Of a DNA stretch of 64,000 nucleotides, positions 18,625-27,425 are shown piece by piece (the first letter of the stretch is position 1; every line of letters begins with the position of its first letter). The DNA lies in the NCBI RefSeq assembly GCF_914484835.1, contig NZ_CAJZAR010000031.1:205022-269021 (forward strand), read 5' to 3'. The stretch is from Paraburkholderia tropica (GTDB lineage Bacteria > Pseudomonadota > Gammaproteobacteria > Burkholderiales > Burkholderiaceae). A model generated the notes under the pieces. The model did no database searches. It was not told the origin of the DNA and worked only from the letters and a program-made list of their open reading frames with translations. A program made the position numbers and the translations under genes.

Positions 18625-19806
18625 ATGACTGAGATTGTGATCGTTTCGGCCGCACGTACCGCGGTAGGCAAATTCGGCGGCTCGCTGGCGAAAATCGCCG
18701 CGCCGGATCTGGGCGCCATTGCCATCAAGGCGGCGCTGGAGCGCGCGGGGCTCAAGCCCGAGCAGGTCAGCGACGTGATTCTGGGTCAGGTGCTGACGGC
18801 CGGTTCGGGCCAGAACGTGGCGCGTCAGGCTTCGCTGAAGGCGGGCCTGCCGGCGTCGGTGCCGGCGATGACGATCAACAAGGTCTGCGGCTCGGGCCTG
18901 AAGGCGGTGATGCTGGCCGCGAACGCGATCATCGCGGGCGACGCCGAAATCGTCGTCGCGGGCGGTCAGGAAAACATGAGCGCGGCGCCGCACGTGCTGC
19001 CGGGTTCGCGCGACGGCTTCCGCATGGGCGATGCGAAGCTCATCGACAGCATGATCGTCGACGGTCTGTGGGACGTGTACAACCAGTACCACATGGGCGT
19101 GACGGCGGAAAACGTCGCCAAGGAATACGGTATTACGCGCGAGGAGCAGGACGCGTTCGCAGCGGCCTCGCAGAACAAGGCGGAAGCCGCGCAAAAGGCG
19201 GGCCGTTTCGACGACGAAATCGTGCCGGTCGAAATTCCGCAGCGCAAGGGCGATCCGCTCGTCTTCAAGACCGATGAATTCGTGCGCCACGGCGTGACGG
19301 CGGAATCGCTGTCGAGCCTGAAGCCCGCCTTCTCGAAGGAAGGCACGGTGACGGCGGCAAATGCGTCGGGCATCAACGACGGCGCGGCGGCGGTGGTCGT
19401 GATGTCGGCGAAGAAAGCCGAAGAACTCGGCCTGAAGCCGCTCGCGCGCATCAAGGCGTATGCATCGGGCGGCGTCGATCCGAAGGTGATGGGCATGGGG
19501 CCGGTGCCGGCATCGAAGCGCGCGCTGGAACGCGCGGGCTGGTCGGTGAACGACCTCGATCTCATGGAGATCAACGAGGCGTTCGCGGCGCAGGCGCTGG
19601 CCGTGAACAAGCAGATGGGCTGGGACACGTCGAAGATCAACGTGAATGGCGGCGCGATTGCGATCGGCCATCCGATCGGCGCGTCGGGCTGCCGGATTCT
19701 GGTGACGCTGCTGCATGAAATGCAGCGCCGCGACGCGAAGCGCGGCCTGGCGTCGCTGTGCATCGGCGGCGGCATGGGCGTGGCGCTCGCGCTCGAGCGT
19801 CCGTAA
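18625..19806 (+). CDS. phaA: Acetyl-CoA C-acetyltransferase (beta-ketothiolase) PhaA
   Basis: PhaA condenses two acetyl-CoA into acetoacetyl-CoA, the first step of polyhydroxybutyrate synthesis. The 393-residue length is standard. Key segments are the acylated cysteine Cys88 in [22 protein letters not shown], the active-site histidine in [14 protein letters not shown], and the second cysteine in [20 protein letters not shown] just upstream is an excellent ribosome-binding site and fixes the ATG; an in-frame TTG 51 bp upstream is unlikely. It lies 90 bp after phaC on the same strand and is presumably cotranscribed. Confidence 0.96.
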   Translation: MTEIVIVSAARTAVGKFGGSLAKIAAPDLGAIAIKAALERAGLKPEQVSDVILGQVLTAGSGQNVARQASLKAGLPASVPAMTINKVCGSGLKAVMLAANAIIAGDAEIVVAGGQENMSAAPHVLPGSRDGFRMGDAKLIDSMIVDGLWDVYNQYHMGVTAENVAKEYGITREEQDAFAAASQNKAEAAQKAGRFDDEIVPVEIPQRKGDPLVFKTDEFVRHGVTAESLSSLKPAFSKEGTVTAANASGINDGAAAVVVMSAKKAEELGLKPLARIKAYASGGVDPKVMGMGPVPASKRALERAGWSVNDLDLMEINEAFAAQALAVNKQMGWDTSKINVNGGAIAIGHPIGASGCRILVTLLHEMQRRDAKRGLASLCIGGGMGVALALERP

Positions 19807-19967
19807 GCGCGTGATGTTGCGCGAAGGCGGCCGCTTCGCGGTACGCTTTCGCGCTCGCTTGCATCAAGCGTCAAGCGAAACGAGATAGAAACAGCGAGCA
19901 ACAGCGGGCAGAGGCGAGGCCGGGGCCGTCGATCGGCGCTCTGGATAACGATAATGGAGTGTGGTTT

Positions 19968-20708
19968 ATGTCACAGCGTATTGCGTATGTAACGGGCGGT
20001 ATGGGCGGCATCGGAACGGGCATCTGCCAGCGCCTCGAAAAGCAGGGCTTCAAGGTGGTGGCCGGGTGCGGCCCGAACTCGCCGCGTCGTGTGAAGTGGC
20101 TCGAGGACCAGAAGGCGCTCGGCTTCAACTTCATCGCCTCGGAAGGCAATGTGGGCGACTGGGATTCGACGGCGCAGGCCTTCGACAAGGTCAAGGCCGA
20201 AGTCGGCGAGGTCGACGTGCTCGTCAATAACGCGGGCATCACGCGCGACGTCGTGTTCCGCAAGATGACGCGCGAAGACTGGACCGCGGTGATCGACACG
20301 AACCTGACGAGTCTCTTCAACGTCACGAAGCAGGTGATCGACGGCATGGTCGAGCGCGGCTTCGGACGCATCATCAATATTTCGTCGGTGAACGGCCAGA
20401 AGGGCCAGTTCGGGCAGACCAACTACTCGACGGCCAAGGCCGGGATTCACGGCTTCACGATGGCGCTCGCGCAGGAAGTGGCCACCAAGGGCGTGACGGT
20501 CAACACCGTTTCGCCGGGCTACATCGGCACGGACATGGTGAAGTCGATCCGTCCCGACGTGCTGGAAAAGATCGTCGCGACCATTCCGGTGCGCCGCCTC
20601 GGCGCGCCGGAGGAAATCGCCTCGATCGTCGCGTGGCTCGCCTCGGAAGAGTCGGGTTTCGCAACCGGTGCTGACTTCTCGCTGAATGGCGGGTTGCACA
20701 TGGGCTGA
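19968..20708 (+). CDS. phaB: Acetoacetyl-CoA reductase PhaB
   Basis: An NADPH-dependent short-chain dehydrogenase that makes (R)-3-hydroxybutyryl-CoA for PhaC. The 246-residue protein has the cofactor motif TGGMGGIG (9-16), the VNNAGITRD segment (87-95) and the catalytic Ser140, Tyr153 and Lys157 in ISSVNGQKG and NYSTAKAG. A GGAG precedes the ATG. It sits 161 bp after phaA. That gap contains GC-rich inverted repeats but no T-tracted terminator, so the operon could continue with some attenuation. Confidence 0.96.
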   Translation: MSQRIAYVTGGMGGIGTGICQRLEKQGFKVVAGCGPNSPRRVKWLEDQKALGFNFIASEGNVGDWDSTAQAFDKVKAEVGEVDVLVNNAGITRDVVFRKMTREDWTAVIDTNLTSLFNVTKQVIDGMVERGFGRIINISSVNGQKGQFGQTNYSTAKAGIHGFTMALAQEVATKGVTVNTVSPGYIGTDMVKSIRPDVLEKIVATIPVRRLGAPEEIASIVAWLASEESGFATGADFSLNGGLHMG

Positions 20709-20863
20709 TCCCGCGCGCCGCGCGCCTGGCAGGGGACGCGCGGCGGCAACAGGGGATCGATGGCGGCGGCGCGCCTGTTTGCACGCCGGGGCAGGCTCGC
20801 CGCCGGGCTAGACGACGCGCGATGGCATCGGCCGTCGCGCGTTGGCGCATACAAGGGCGACAC

Positions 20864-21481
20864 ATGACGACTACAAAGAAAACCGCCGAACGACTGATCA
20901 AAAAATATCCGAACCGTCGGCTGTACGACACGGAGACGAGCACCTACATCACGTTGACGGACGTGAAGCAACTCGTGCTCGAGCAAGAGGAATTCAAGGT
21001 CATCGACGCAAAGAGCAACGAGGATCTGACGCGCAGCATCCTGCTGCAGATCATTCTCGAAGAGGAAAGCGGTGGCCTGCCGATGTTCTCGTCGTCGATG
21101 CTGTCGCAGATCATCCGTTTCTACGGCCATGCGATGCAGGGCATGATGGGCACCTACCTGGAAAAGAACATCCAGGCGTTCATCGACATCCAGAACAAGC
21201 TCGCCGATCAGTCGAAGAACCTTTACGAAGGCAACGCGATGAATCCCGAGGTCTGGTCGCAGTTCATGAACATGCAGGCGCCGATGATGCAGGGCATGAT
21301 GACCAGCTACATCGAGCAGTCGAAGAACATGTTCGTGCAGATGCAGGAGCAAATGCAGAACCAGGCGAAGAACATGTTCAGCAGCTTTCCGTTCAAGCCC
21401 GTGGCGCCCACGGGTGCGCCGTCCCCGGCTGCGCCCGCGCATGGCGCGACCGAAGGCGGCAGCGACGACGAGAAGAAGTAA
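20864..21481 (+). CDS. phaR: Polyhydroxyalkanoate synthesis repressor PhaR
   Basis: PhaR binds both DNA and nascent granules, and represses phasin and its own genes until polymer appears. The 205-residue product has the N-terminal PHB/PHA accumulation DNA-binding domain (about 8-70, with LIKKYPNRRLYDTETSTYIT). The second accumulation domain follows (about 75-115), then a Met/Gln-rich amphipathic C-terminal region (about 125-180) likely to contact the granule. The ATG matches the family start and follows AAGGGCG. It lies 155 bp after phaB and completes the pha locus. Confidence 0.95.
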   Translation: MTTTKKTAERLIKKYPNRRLYDTETSTYITLTDVKQLVLEQEEFKVIDAKSNEDLTRSILLQIILEEESGGLPMFSSSMLSQIIRFYGHAMQGMMGTYLEKNIQAFIDIQNKLADQSKNLYEGNAMNPEVWSQFMNMQAPMMQGMMTSYIEQSKNMFVQMQEQMQNQAKNMFSSFPFKPVAPTGAPSPAAPAHGATEGGSDDEKK

Positions 21482-21927
21482 GCGCATCGAGCGTTTCATC
21501 GAGTACCGCATGGGCGTGATGGGCCAGGCTTGCGCGTGACGACGCGCCGCCCGGCGTCACGCAGCGTTCGGATCGCGTTGCCGGGCAGCGAGGGCCGTGT
21601 GGCGTCGATCCAGCCGCGATCCGGCAGCGATCCGGCCCAGGCGCGCGCGCGGTCGAGGCGAACTCGACACGCGCGTTGCGCCGCCGCTTTTGCTTGCCGG
21701 CTTTCCTTTTTCTTTCCTCAGCCCGGTTCTACGTTGGCGCGGCGATGCCACGCCCAGCGCGAATGCGCGGCTGCGCGCGCTGCCTCCGCGGCGCCATCTG
21801 ACCCCGTACGTCTTGTCCGGCGCCTTCCCCAGCGCGCCGCTGCCTGTGCCAAACAGGTAAAATGGTGGATTGGCCAGAACATCGCGCGGCGCAACGAACG
21901 CCCTGCGCCCCACCTTCGGACGTACAC
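21482..21927. other. 446-bp intergenic region between phaR and rimO
   Basis: Short frames exist on both strands but none has a ribosome-binding site or recognisable composition. Near its right end TAAAAT (21858-21863) looks like a -10 element for rimO, preceded by the small inverted repeat CCTGT/ACAGG (21843-21857). I see no clear -35 and no terminator for phaR. Confidence 0.5.
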
Positions 21928-23319
21928 GTGAAAAACCCTGTTGAATCAACGACCTCCCGCAATCCCGCGCCGCGCGTCGGGATGGTATCCCTTGGCTGTC
22001 CGAAGGCGCTTGTCGACTCCGAGCAGATCATTACCCAGCTGCGCGCCGAGGGTTACGAGATCTCGGGTTCGTACGACGGCGCCGACCTCGTCGTGGTCAA
22101 CACTTGCGGCTTCATCGACGAAGCGGTGCAGGAAAGCCTCGACGCCATCGGCGAAGCGCTGAGCGAGAACGGCAAGGTGATCGTCACGGGCTGTCTCGGC
22201 AAGAAGGCGAGCGCAAGCGGTTCGAACCTGATCGAGGAAGTGCATCCGAAGGTGCTGGCCGTGACCGGCCCGCACGCCGTCGGCGAAGTGATGCAGGCGG
22301 TGCACAACCATCTGCCGAAGCCGCACGATCCGTTCGTCGACCTCGTGCCGGCCGCGGGCATCAAGCTCACGCCGCGCCACTACGCGTACCTGAAGATCTC
22401 GGAAGGCTGCAATCACCGCTGCACGTTCTGCATCATCCCGTCGATGCGCGGCGATCTGGTCTCGCGCCCGGTCGCGGAAGTCATGCTCGAAGCGGAGAAC
22501 CTCTTCAAGTCGGGCGTGAAGGAACTGCTCGTGATCTCGCAGGACACGAGCGCCTACGGCGTCGACGTGAAGTACCGCACGGGTTTCTGGAACGGCAAGC
22601 CGATCAAGACGCGCATGACCGATCTGGTCACGGCGCTCGGCGAACTCGCCGCGCAGTACGGCGCGTGGGTGCGTCTGCATTACGTGTATCCGTATCCGAG
22701 CGTGGACGAAGTGATTCCGCTGATGGCCGAAGGTCCGTTCAAGGGCCACGTGCTGCCGTATCTCGACGTGCCGTTCCAGCATGCGCACCCCGAAGTGCTC
22801 AAGCGCATGAAGCGTCCGGCGAACGCCGAAAAGGTGATGGAGCGCGTGAAGGCGTGGCGCGAAATGTGCCCGGACCTGACGATCCGCAGCACCTTCATCG
22901 CCGGTTTCCCGGGTGAGACGGAAGAACAGTTCGAGACGCTGCTCGACTTCATTCGCGAAGCCGAACTCGATCGCGTGGGCTGCTTCGCCTACTCGCCGGT
23001 CGAAGGCGCGACGGCCAACGAACTCGACGGCGCGCTGCCCGACGAAGTTCGCGAAGCCCGCCGCGCGCGCTTCATGGAAGTGGCCGAGGAAGTGTCGGCC
23101 AAGCGCATCCAGCGCAAGGTCGGCAAGACGCTCAAGGTGCTGATCGACGAAGTGAATGCCGACGGCGGCATTGGCCGCACGGCGGCGGACGCGCCCGAGA
23201 TCGACGGCGTGGTGTACGTTGCGCCCGCAACCAAGGCGTCGAAGCGCTACAAGGTCGGCGACTTCGTCTCGGTGAAGATCACCGGCGCCGACGGCCACGA
23301 CCTCTGGGGCGAGGTCTGA
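21928..23319 (+). CDS. rimO: Ribosomal protein uS12 methylthiotransferase RimO
   Basis: RimO is a radical-SAM enzyme that methylthiolates an aspartate of ribosomal protein S12. The 463-residue product has an N-terminal MTTase domain with cluster cysteines Cys24, Cys60 and Cys89. The radical-SAM motif is [10 protein letters not shown] (Cys161, Cys165, Cys168), and a C-terminal TRAM domain covers about 395-463. The GTG start is chosen because [18 protein letters not shown] fits related proteins; an in-frame ATG at 21862 falls within a TAAAAT that looks like a promoter element. kdgK follows five bases after the stop. Confidence 0.93.
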   Translation: MKNPVESTTSRNPAPRVGMVSLGCPKALVDSEQIITQLRAEGYEISGSYDGADLVVVNTCGFIDEAVQESLDAIGEALSENGKVIVTGCLGKKASASGSNLIEEVHPKVLAVTGPHAVGEVMQAVHNHLPKPHDPFVDLVPAAGIKLTPRHYAYLKISEGCNHRCTFCIIPSMRGDLVSRPVAEVMLEAENLFKSGVKELLVISQDTSAYGVDVKYRTGFWNGKPIKTRMTDLVTALGELAAQYGAWVRLHYVYPYPSVDEVIPLMAEGPFKGHVLPYLDVPFQHAHPEVLKRMKRPANAEKVMERVKAWREMCPDLTIRSTFIAGFPGETEEQFETLLDFIREAELDRVGCFAYSPVEGATANELDGALPDEVREARRARFMEVAEEVSAKRIQRKVGKTLKVLIDEVNADGGIGRTAADAPEIDGVVYVAPATKASKRYKVGDFVSVKITGADGHDLWGEV

Positions 23320-23324
23320 TCGGT

Positions 23325-24254
23325 ATGACGCAGGCGACGCCGCAGATCCTCGCTTACGGCGAGGCGATGGTCGAGTTCAACCAGGCGACGCCGGGGCAGC
23401 CGCAGTATCTGCAAGGCTTCGGCGGCGACACCTCGAATTTCGCGATCGCGGCGGCGCGCCAGGGCGCGCACACGGGCTTCGTCTCGGCGGTCGGCGACGA
23501 TCAGTTTGGACGCTTGCTGCTCGATCTGTGGACGCGCGAGGGCGTCGATACGGGGCACGTGCGCGTGAACGCCGAAGCGCCCACCGGCGTCTATTTCGTT
23601 TCGCACGGCCCGAACGGCCACGCGTTCGACTATCTGCGCAAGGGTTCGGCGGCGAGCCGCTACGCGCCCGGCGATCTGCCGCGCGAGGCGCTGGCCGCCG
23701 CGCGCGTGCTGCATCTGTCGGGCATCAGCGTCGCAATTGGCGATGCCGCGTGCGACGCGGCCTTCGCGGCCATCGAGCACGCACGCGCGAGCGGCGTGCA
23801 GGTGAGCTTCGACACCAATCTGCGGCTCAAGCTGTGGCCGCTCGCGCGCGCCCGCGCCGTGATGACCGAAGTGCTGCGCGCCACCGACATCTGTCTGCCG
23901 AGCTGGGATGATGTCGCCGTGCTGACGGGACTCGACGACCGCGATGCCATCGTCGACCGGCTGCTGTCGCTGGGCTCGCGTGTGGTCGCGCTCAAGCTCG
24001 GCAAGGACGGCGCGTATGTGGCGACGCCCAATGAGCGTTGCCTGGTGCCGGGCCGCACGGTCGCGGCCGTCGATGCAACCGGCGCGGGCGATTGCTTCGG
24101 CGGCGCCTTTATCGCACGCATCGTGGCCGGCGACGATCCGTTTGCGGCGGCGCGTTATGCCAATGCGGCGGCCGCGCTGTCAACGCTCGGTTATGGCGCG
24201 GTCGCGCCGGTTCCGCGCCGCGAGGACGTCGAGCGCGCGCTGGCCGAGGCCTGA
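23325..24254 (+). CDS. kdgK: 2-dehydro-3-deoxygluconokinase, PfkB family
   Basis: A 309-residue PfkB-family sugar kinase, most like KdgK, which phosphorylates 2-keto-3-deoxygluconate in the Entner-Doudoroff and uronate pathways. The substrate-binding N-terminus is LAYGEAMVEFNQ, followed by GGDTSNFAIAAARQGAHTGF (first PfkB signature). The catalytic segment is DATGAGDCFGGAF with the base aspartate. Specificity for KDG over other ketoses or ribose is inferred from similarity to Burkholderia proteins. It starts five bases after rimO with little ribosome-binding site of its own, so it is probably translated by coupling. Confidence 0.85.
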   Translation: MTQATPQILAYGEAMVEFNQATPGQPQYLQGFGGDTSNFAIAAARQGAHTGFVSAVGDDQFGRLLLDLWTREGVDTGHVRVNAEAPTGVYFVSHGPNGHAFDYLRKGSAASRYAPGDLPREALAAARVLHLSGISVAIGDAACDAAFAAIEHARASGVQVSFDTNLRLKLWPLARARAVMTEVLRATDICLPSWDDVAVLTGLDDRDAIVDRLLSLGSRVVALKLGKDGAYVATPNERCLVPGRTVAAVDATGAGDCFGGAFIARIVAGDDPFAAARYANAAAALSTLGYGAVAPVPRREDVERALAEA

Positions 24255-24295
24255 GTGTGCGCGCTTCGCGTGCTCTTTTAGCACCAGGGAGTGTG

Positions 24296-24886
24296 ATGGA
24301 AGTTTCGATTTCGAAAGATCCGGGCGGCGTGCGTCGTTCGTCGAAGACGCTGCGCGCTCGGTGCGTGTTGGCGGCCTGCGTGCTCGCGTTGCCGCTCGCG
24401 GCCTGCGCCGTGGGCGACGGCGGCGCGCAGAGCGCGTCCGCGGGTTCGACCGTCATTCAGGTGCATTCGACGCTCAAGCCGAATCCCGAATTCGCGCACT
24501 ATCCGCAATACACCGGCACGCTCGGCAAGCGGGCGATCGTGATGCGGCTGGGCAAGAAGACCGATCCCGACGATCCGGGCGGCCTGCACGGCGAGTACCA
24601 GTTCACCGATACGGGCGAAGTGATTCTGATCGCGGGCGACCGCACGGGTCAGACGCTCGAAGCGGAGGAGTCGGACGACGGCACGCGCATCGTCGGCAAC
24701 TGGGTCGGCACGTTTGCCGCCGACGGCTCGTTTTCCGGCGACCGCATGGAAGTCGACGATTCGAATCCGCAGCCGTTCGAGCTTAAGCCCGTGACGGCGG
24801 GCGCGGCAGCGCCGTCCGTCGCGAGTCCGGCCGCGAAGGGCGGGCAGGCGGTCAATGGTGTCGGAAACGTGGTGACGGGCGAGTGA
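24296..24886 (+). CDS. Putative lipoprotein of unknown function
   Basis: A 196-residue protein with an N-terminal charged stretch and a lipoprotein signal ending in LPLAAC (Cys37). The mature part has a globular segment, about 55-165, rich in Gly and Asp (for example YTGTLGKRAIVMRLGKK and GNWVGTFAADGSFSGDRM), and an Ala-rich tail. The alternation of short beta-type segments suggests a small beta-sandwich, but I do not recognise the family. AGGGAG precedes the ATG. It follows kdgK by 41 bp and may share its transcript. Confidence 0.7.
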   Translation: MEVSISKDPGGVRRSSKTLRARCVLAACVLALPLAACAVGDGGAQSASAGSTVIQVHSTLKPNPEFAHYPQYTGTLGKRAIVMRLGKKTDPDDPGGLHGEYQFTDTGEVILIAGDRTGQTLEAEESDDGTRIVGNWVGTFAADGSFSGDRMEVDDSNPQPFELKPVTAGAAAPSVASPAAKGGQAVNGVGNVVTGE

Positions 24887-24894
24887 ATCTGGCG

Positions 24895-24927
24895 CTGAGC
24901 GGGCGCGCGTAAGCGCCGGCCGCTCAG
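24895..24927. terminator. Stem-loop between the lipoprotein and the kfrA-like gene
   Basis: CTGAGCGG (24895-24902) pairs with CCGCTCAG (24920-24927), and an inner GGCGC/GCGCC pair extends the stem. The right arm overlaps the stop codon of the convergent kfrA-like gene. It has no T-run, so it would be an imperfect terminator. Confidence 0.4.
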
Positions 24928-25976
24928 TCGTTTGGCTCGCTCCGTTCGCTCGATTCGCTCGCGACGGCGCGTGTGCGTGCCACGCGCGCGACACGCGGCG
25001 CGTCCAGCGCGATGCGCGGTTTTCTTCGCGCTTTTGTTGTTGCTTGGGCTTTCGTCGGTTTTCGCGACGACATCGACTGGCCGTGCAACGCGGACAGTTC
25101 GGCCAGTTTGCTTTCCAGCGCCTCGCGCTCGCGCAGCCACTGCGCTTCTTGCGCGAGCAGCGCGTCGACGCGGCGTTGCGCATCACCCAGCGCATTTGCC
25201 TGCTGTTCCTCCTGCGCGCGCGCCGCGCCCAATTCGCTCACCAGTTGTTCGTTGCGCCGCTGGGCGCTCGCGGCCAGCGCGTCCGCGCGCCGACGCTCGT
25301 CGCGCGCCTCGCTGATCTGCTGCATCATGTGCTTCTGCACGCCTTCCATGCGCTGAGTCGCCTTGTCCAGTTCGGACTGAAACGCGGCGTCGCGCGTTTC
25401 CTGCGCCGCCCGCATGGCCGCGATGGCCTGTTCGTGCGCCGCGCGTTGCTCGTGCAAACGCGTTTCGGCCATCGTGCGCTCGGCGTCGCGCTGAGCTTCG
25501 AGCGCCGCCGCGCGTGCGCTCGCTTCGTTCGCGCGGGCGTTGGCGGCGTCGAGTTGCTCCTTGAGCGCCGCGATGTGCTCGTTGCGCGCAGCGAGTTCGA
25601 CGTTGCGCCGCCGCAGATTCTCCTGGGCCTCATCGCGGTCGCGGACGGCATCCGCCGCGCGCGCCTCGGCCTGCGCGCCAGCCTGTTCCAGTTCCCCGGC
25701 GCGCGCGTCGTACACCTTTTCCCCATGCTCGACGGCGACGGCCCAGGCGGCCAGCATCGCGTCCGCGACAGCGGGCGGCAACTGCGAGGCGAGGGCGTCG
25801 CCGCGCGTTTTCTCGTCCTTCCATTGCTTGAGTTCGTCGTTGATCGTCGTGCGGCTGCCCTGGCGGATTTCCGCGTAAATCAGATCGACGGTGAGTTCGT
25901 GCGGCCGTTTTCCGGCCGCGACGAGGCGAGACGCGGTTTCACGCGTGCGCAAACGGGTATCGCTGATACGGGACAT
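24924..25976 (-). CDS. KfrA-like DNA-binding coiled-coil protein
   Basis: A 350-residue protein of the KfrA_N family. Residues about 5-115 match the DNA-binding domain known from plasmid RK2 KfrA, including the segment LIYAEIRQGSRTTINDELKQ (32-51). Residues about 90-300 are an almost unbroken Ala/Glu/Arg/Gln coiled coil. The last 50 residues are a basic tail rich in Lys, Arg and Ala, which may bind DNA without sequence preference. In plasmids KfrA represses its own promoter and supports partition. Here it is chromosomal and divergent from a tyrosine recombinase gene. The shared 164-bp spacer is AT-rich and holds a perfect palindrome, the likely operator. Confidence 0.82.
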   Translation of the reverse strand: MSRISDTRLRTRETASRLVAAGKRPHELTVDLIYAEIRQGSRTTINDELKQWKDEKTRGDALASQLPPAVADAMLAAWAVAVEHGEKVYDARAGELEQAGAQAEARAADAVRDRDEAQENLRRRNVELAARNEHIAALKEQLDAANARANEASARAAALEAQRDAERTMAETRLHEQRAAHEQAIAAMRAAQETRDAAFQSELDKATQRMEGVQKHMMQQISEARDERRRADALAASAQRRNEQLVSELGAARAQEEQQANALGDAQRRVDALLAQEAQWLREREALESKLAELSALHGQSMSSRKPTKAQATTKARRKPRIALDAPRVARVARTRAVASESSERSEPND

Positions 25977-26028
25977 GGTTTTTCTGGCGCGAGAGCAGGG
26001 GATGGTGCCGAATTTTAGCGTATATCAT

Positions 26029-26044
26029 CGTATAACGTTATACG
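26029..26044. promoter_or_regulatory. Perfect 16-bp palindrome, candidate KfrA operator
   Basis: CGTATAACGTTATACG reads the same on both strands. It lies 53 bp from the start of the kfrA-like gene and 97 bp from the start of the recombinase gene, in a block (about 26012-26100) that is strikingly AT-rich for this chromosome. A half-like copy, CGTGTAACG, follows at once (26043-26051). KfrA of RK2 is known to bind inverted repeats at its own promoter, so autoregulation is the simplest reading. Confidence 0.55.
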
Positions 26045-26079
26045 TGTAACGAAATCAATCAGAAACTTACGATAACTCC

Positions 26080-26085
26080 TATAAT
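26080..26085 (+). promoter_or_regulatory. Possible -10 element of the tyrosine recombinase gene
   Basis: A perfect TATAAT lies 55 bp upstream of the recombinase ATG and downstream of the palindrome. No -35 of reasonable quality is found at 16-18 bp, so activation by a DNA-binding protein, or a weak promoter, is possible. Confidence 0.3.
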
Positions 26086-26140
26086 CGCAAGTATCGATGC
26101 TGTACGCTCACGGAATCGCTCGAATCCGCTTTTTCTGTCG

Positions 26141-27319
26141 ATGCCGGAAGATCACCCAGACTACGAAGACGCCCACGAAGACCTCGCCGCCGCTTTGCCC
26201 GCCTTGCCGCCCGCGCTCGATGGCCGCGACGGCCTGAACCGGGCGCGCGGCGGCTTCGCTCAGACGTCGGCGCGTAACGACATCGAAGCCGTGCGCCTCT
26301 GGCTCACGGAATACGCGGGCTCGCCGCACACGCTGCGCAGCTATCGCAAGGAAGCGGTGCGCCTGATGCTCTGGAGCACGAACGCGTTGCGCAAGCCGCT
26401 GTCGAGCCTCACGCGCGAAGACTTCGTGCTCTACGAGCAATTCCTCGCCGCGCCCAGCGCCGACTGGGCCGATCCCGCCCGCCCGCGAAGAGGGCGCGAG
26501 CGCCGTCTGTTCGACGGGCCGCTGGCGCCGCGCAGCCGCCGCCAGGCGCTCGGCATCCTTGGCGGGCTGTTCAATTACCTCGTCGCGGCGGGCTATCTCG
26601 CGGGCAATCCGCTCGCGCTGCGCCGCTCGCGCATGCCGCAGGCGGCGCGCAGCCGCCGCGTCGAGCGCTATCTCGATCAGGCGCTCTGGCAGCAGGTGCT
26701 CGACGGCATCGACGCCTTCCCGCAAGACACGCCGCGCGAGCGCCAGCACTACGAGCGCTGCCGCTGGCTGATCCGCTTTCTGTACCGCACAGCGCTGCGC
26801 GCGAGCGAAGCCGCGCAGGCGCGCGCGGGCGACTTCGAGCGGCGGCGCGGACGCTGGTGGCTGCGCGTGGTGGGCAAGGGTGGTGTGGAGGGCGACGTGC
26901 CCGCGAGCGACGAACTGATGGCCGATTTCGCGCGCTACCGCGCGTTTCACGGCTTGCCTGGCACGCCCGCGCCGGGCGAGACGCGTCCGGCCGTACTGGG
27001 CGTCGCGGGCAACGACGAGCGGCCGCTCACGTCCACGGCGGTCTATCTGATCGTGAAGACGGTGTTCCGCCGCGTCGCGGACCGTCTCGAAGCCGACGAC
27101 CCCGCGGGCGCCGACACGCTGCGGCGCGCCTCGACGCACTGGCTGCGCCACACGGCCGCGACGCATCAGGCCGATGCCGGCACCGACCTGCGCTACATCC
27201 AGAAGAATCTGCGTCACGCGTCGATCGAAACCACAGGCCTCTACCTGCACGCCGACGACGACGCGCGCCACGAGCGCACGACCGCCTCAGCCCAACCCCC
27301 GAACGACCCTGCCCGATGA
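26141..27319 (+). CDS. Tyrosine recombinase (site-specific integrase)
   Basis: A 392-residue recombinase with a SAM-like core-binding domain (about 45-160) and a catalytic domain (about 175-375). The full set of catalytic residues is visible: Arg220 in YRTALRASEAA, Lys246 in VVGKGGVEG, His333 and Arg336 in HWLRHTAA, His359 in NLRHAS, and the nucleophile Tyr368 in GLYLHADD. It should therefore be active. There is no excisionase, phage gene, tRNA target or flanking repeat next to it, so it is not the integrase of an obvious island. GC content matches its neighbours, which suggests long residence. The ribosome-binding site is poor. It is divergent from the kfrA-like gene. Confidence 0.9.
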   Translation: MPEDHPDYEDAHEDLAAALPALPPALDGRDGLNRARGGFAQTSARNDIEAVRLWLTEYAGSPHTLRSYRKEAVRLMLWSTNALRKPLSSLTREDFVLYEQFLAAPSADWADPARPRRGRERRLFDGPLAPRSRRQALGILGGLFNYLVAAGYLAGNPLALRRSRMPQAARSRRVERYLDQALWQQVLDGIDAFPQDTPRERQHYERCRWLIRFLYRTALRASEAAQARAGDFERRRGRWWLRVVGKGGVEGDVPASDELMADFARYRAFHGLPGTPAPGETRPAVLGVAGNDERPLTSTAVYLIVKTVFRRVADRLEADDPAGADTLRRASTHWLRHTAATHQADAGTDLRYIQKNLRHASIETTGLYLHADDDARHERTTASAQPPNDPAR

Positions 27320-27425
27320 GACAGCCGCACGCCGGTGTTAATCTTCGGGATACGTCGCGCGCGCCGCCTGAAACGGCCGCCGCGCGCGTCTGCTTATTTC
27401 ACGCACCAACCGCATCACTCCCGAT

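Noticed and set aside
16588..19716. Very long open frame on the minus strand opposite phaC and phaA
   Set aside because: It is antisense to two certain genes, is dominated by Arg, His and Ala, and has no family motif. High third-position GC keeps such frames open.
21862..21927. Upstream ATG as the start of rimO
   Set aside because: The extra 22 residues do not fit the family, and the ATG is part of a TAAAAT that looks like a -10 element.
21530..21949. Two frames of about 130 codons in the gap before rimO
   Set aside because: They overlap each other on opposite strands, are Arg/Ala-rich and have no motif.
26141..27319. The recombinase as integrase of a genomic island
   Set aside because: No att-like direct repeats, tRNA target, phage or transfer genes lie nearby, and base composition is uniform with the chromosome.
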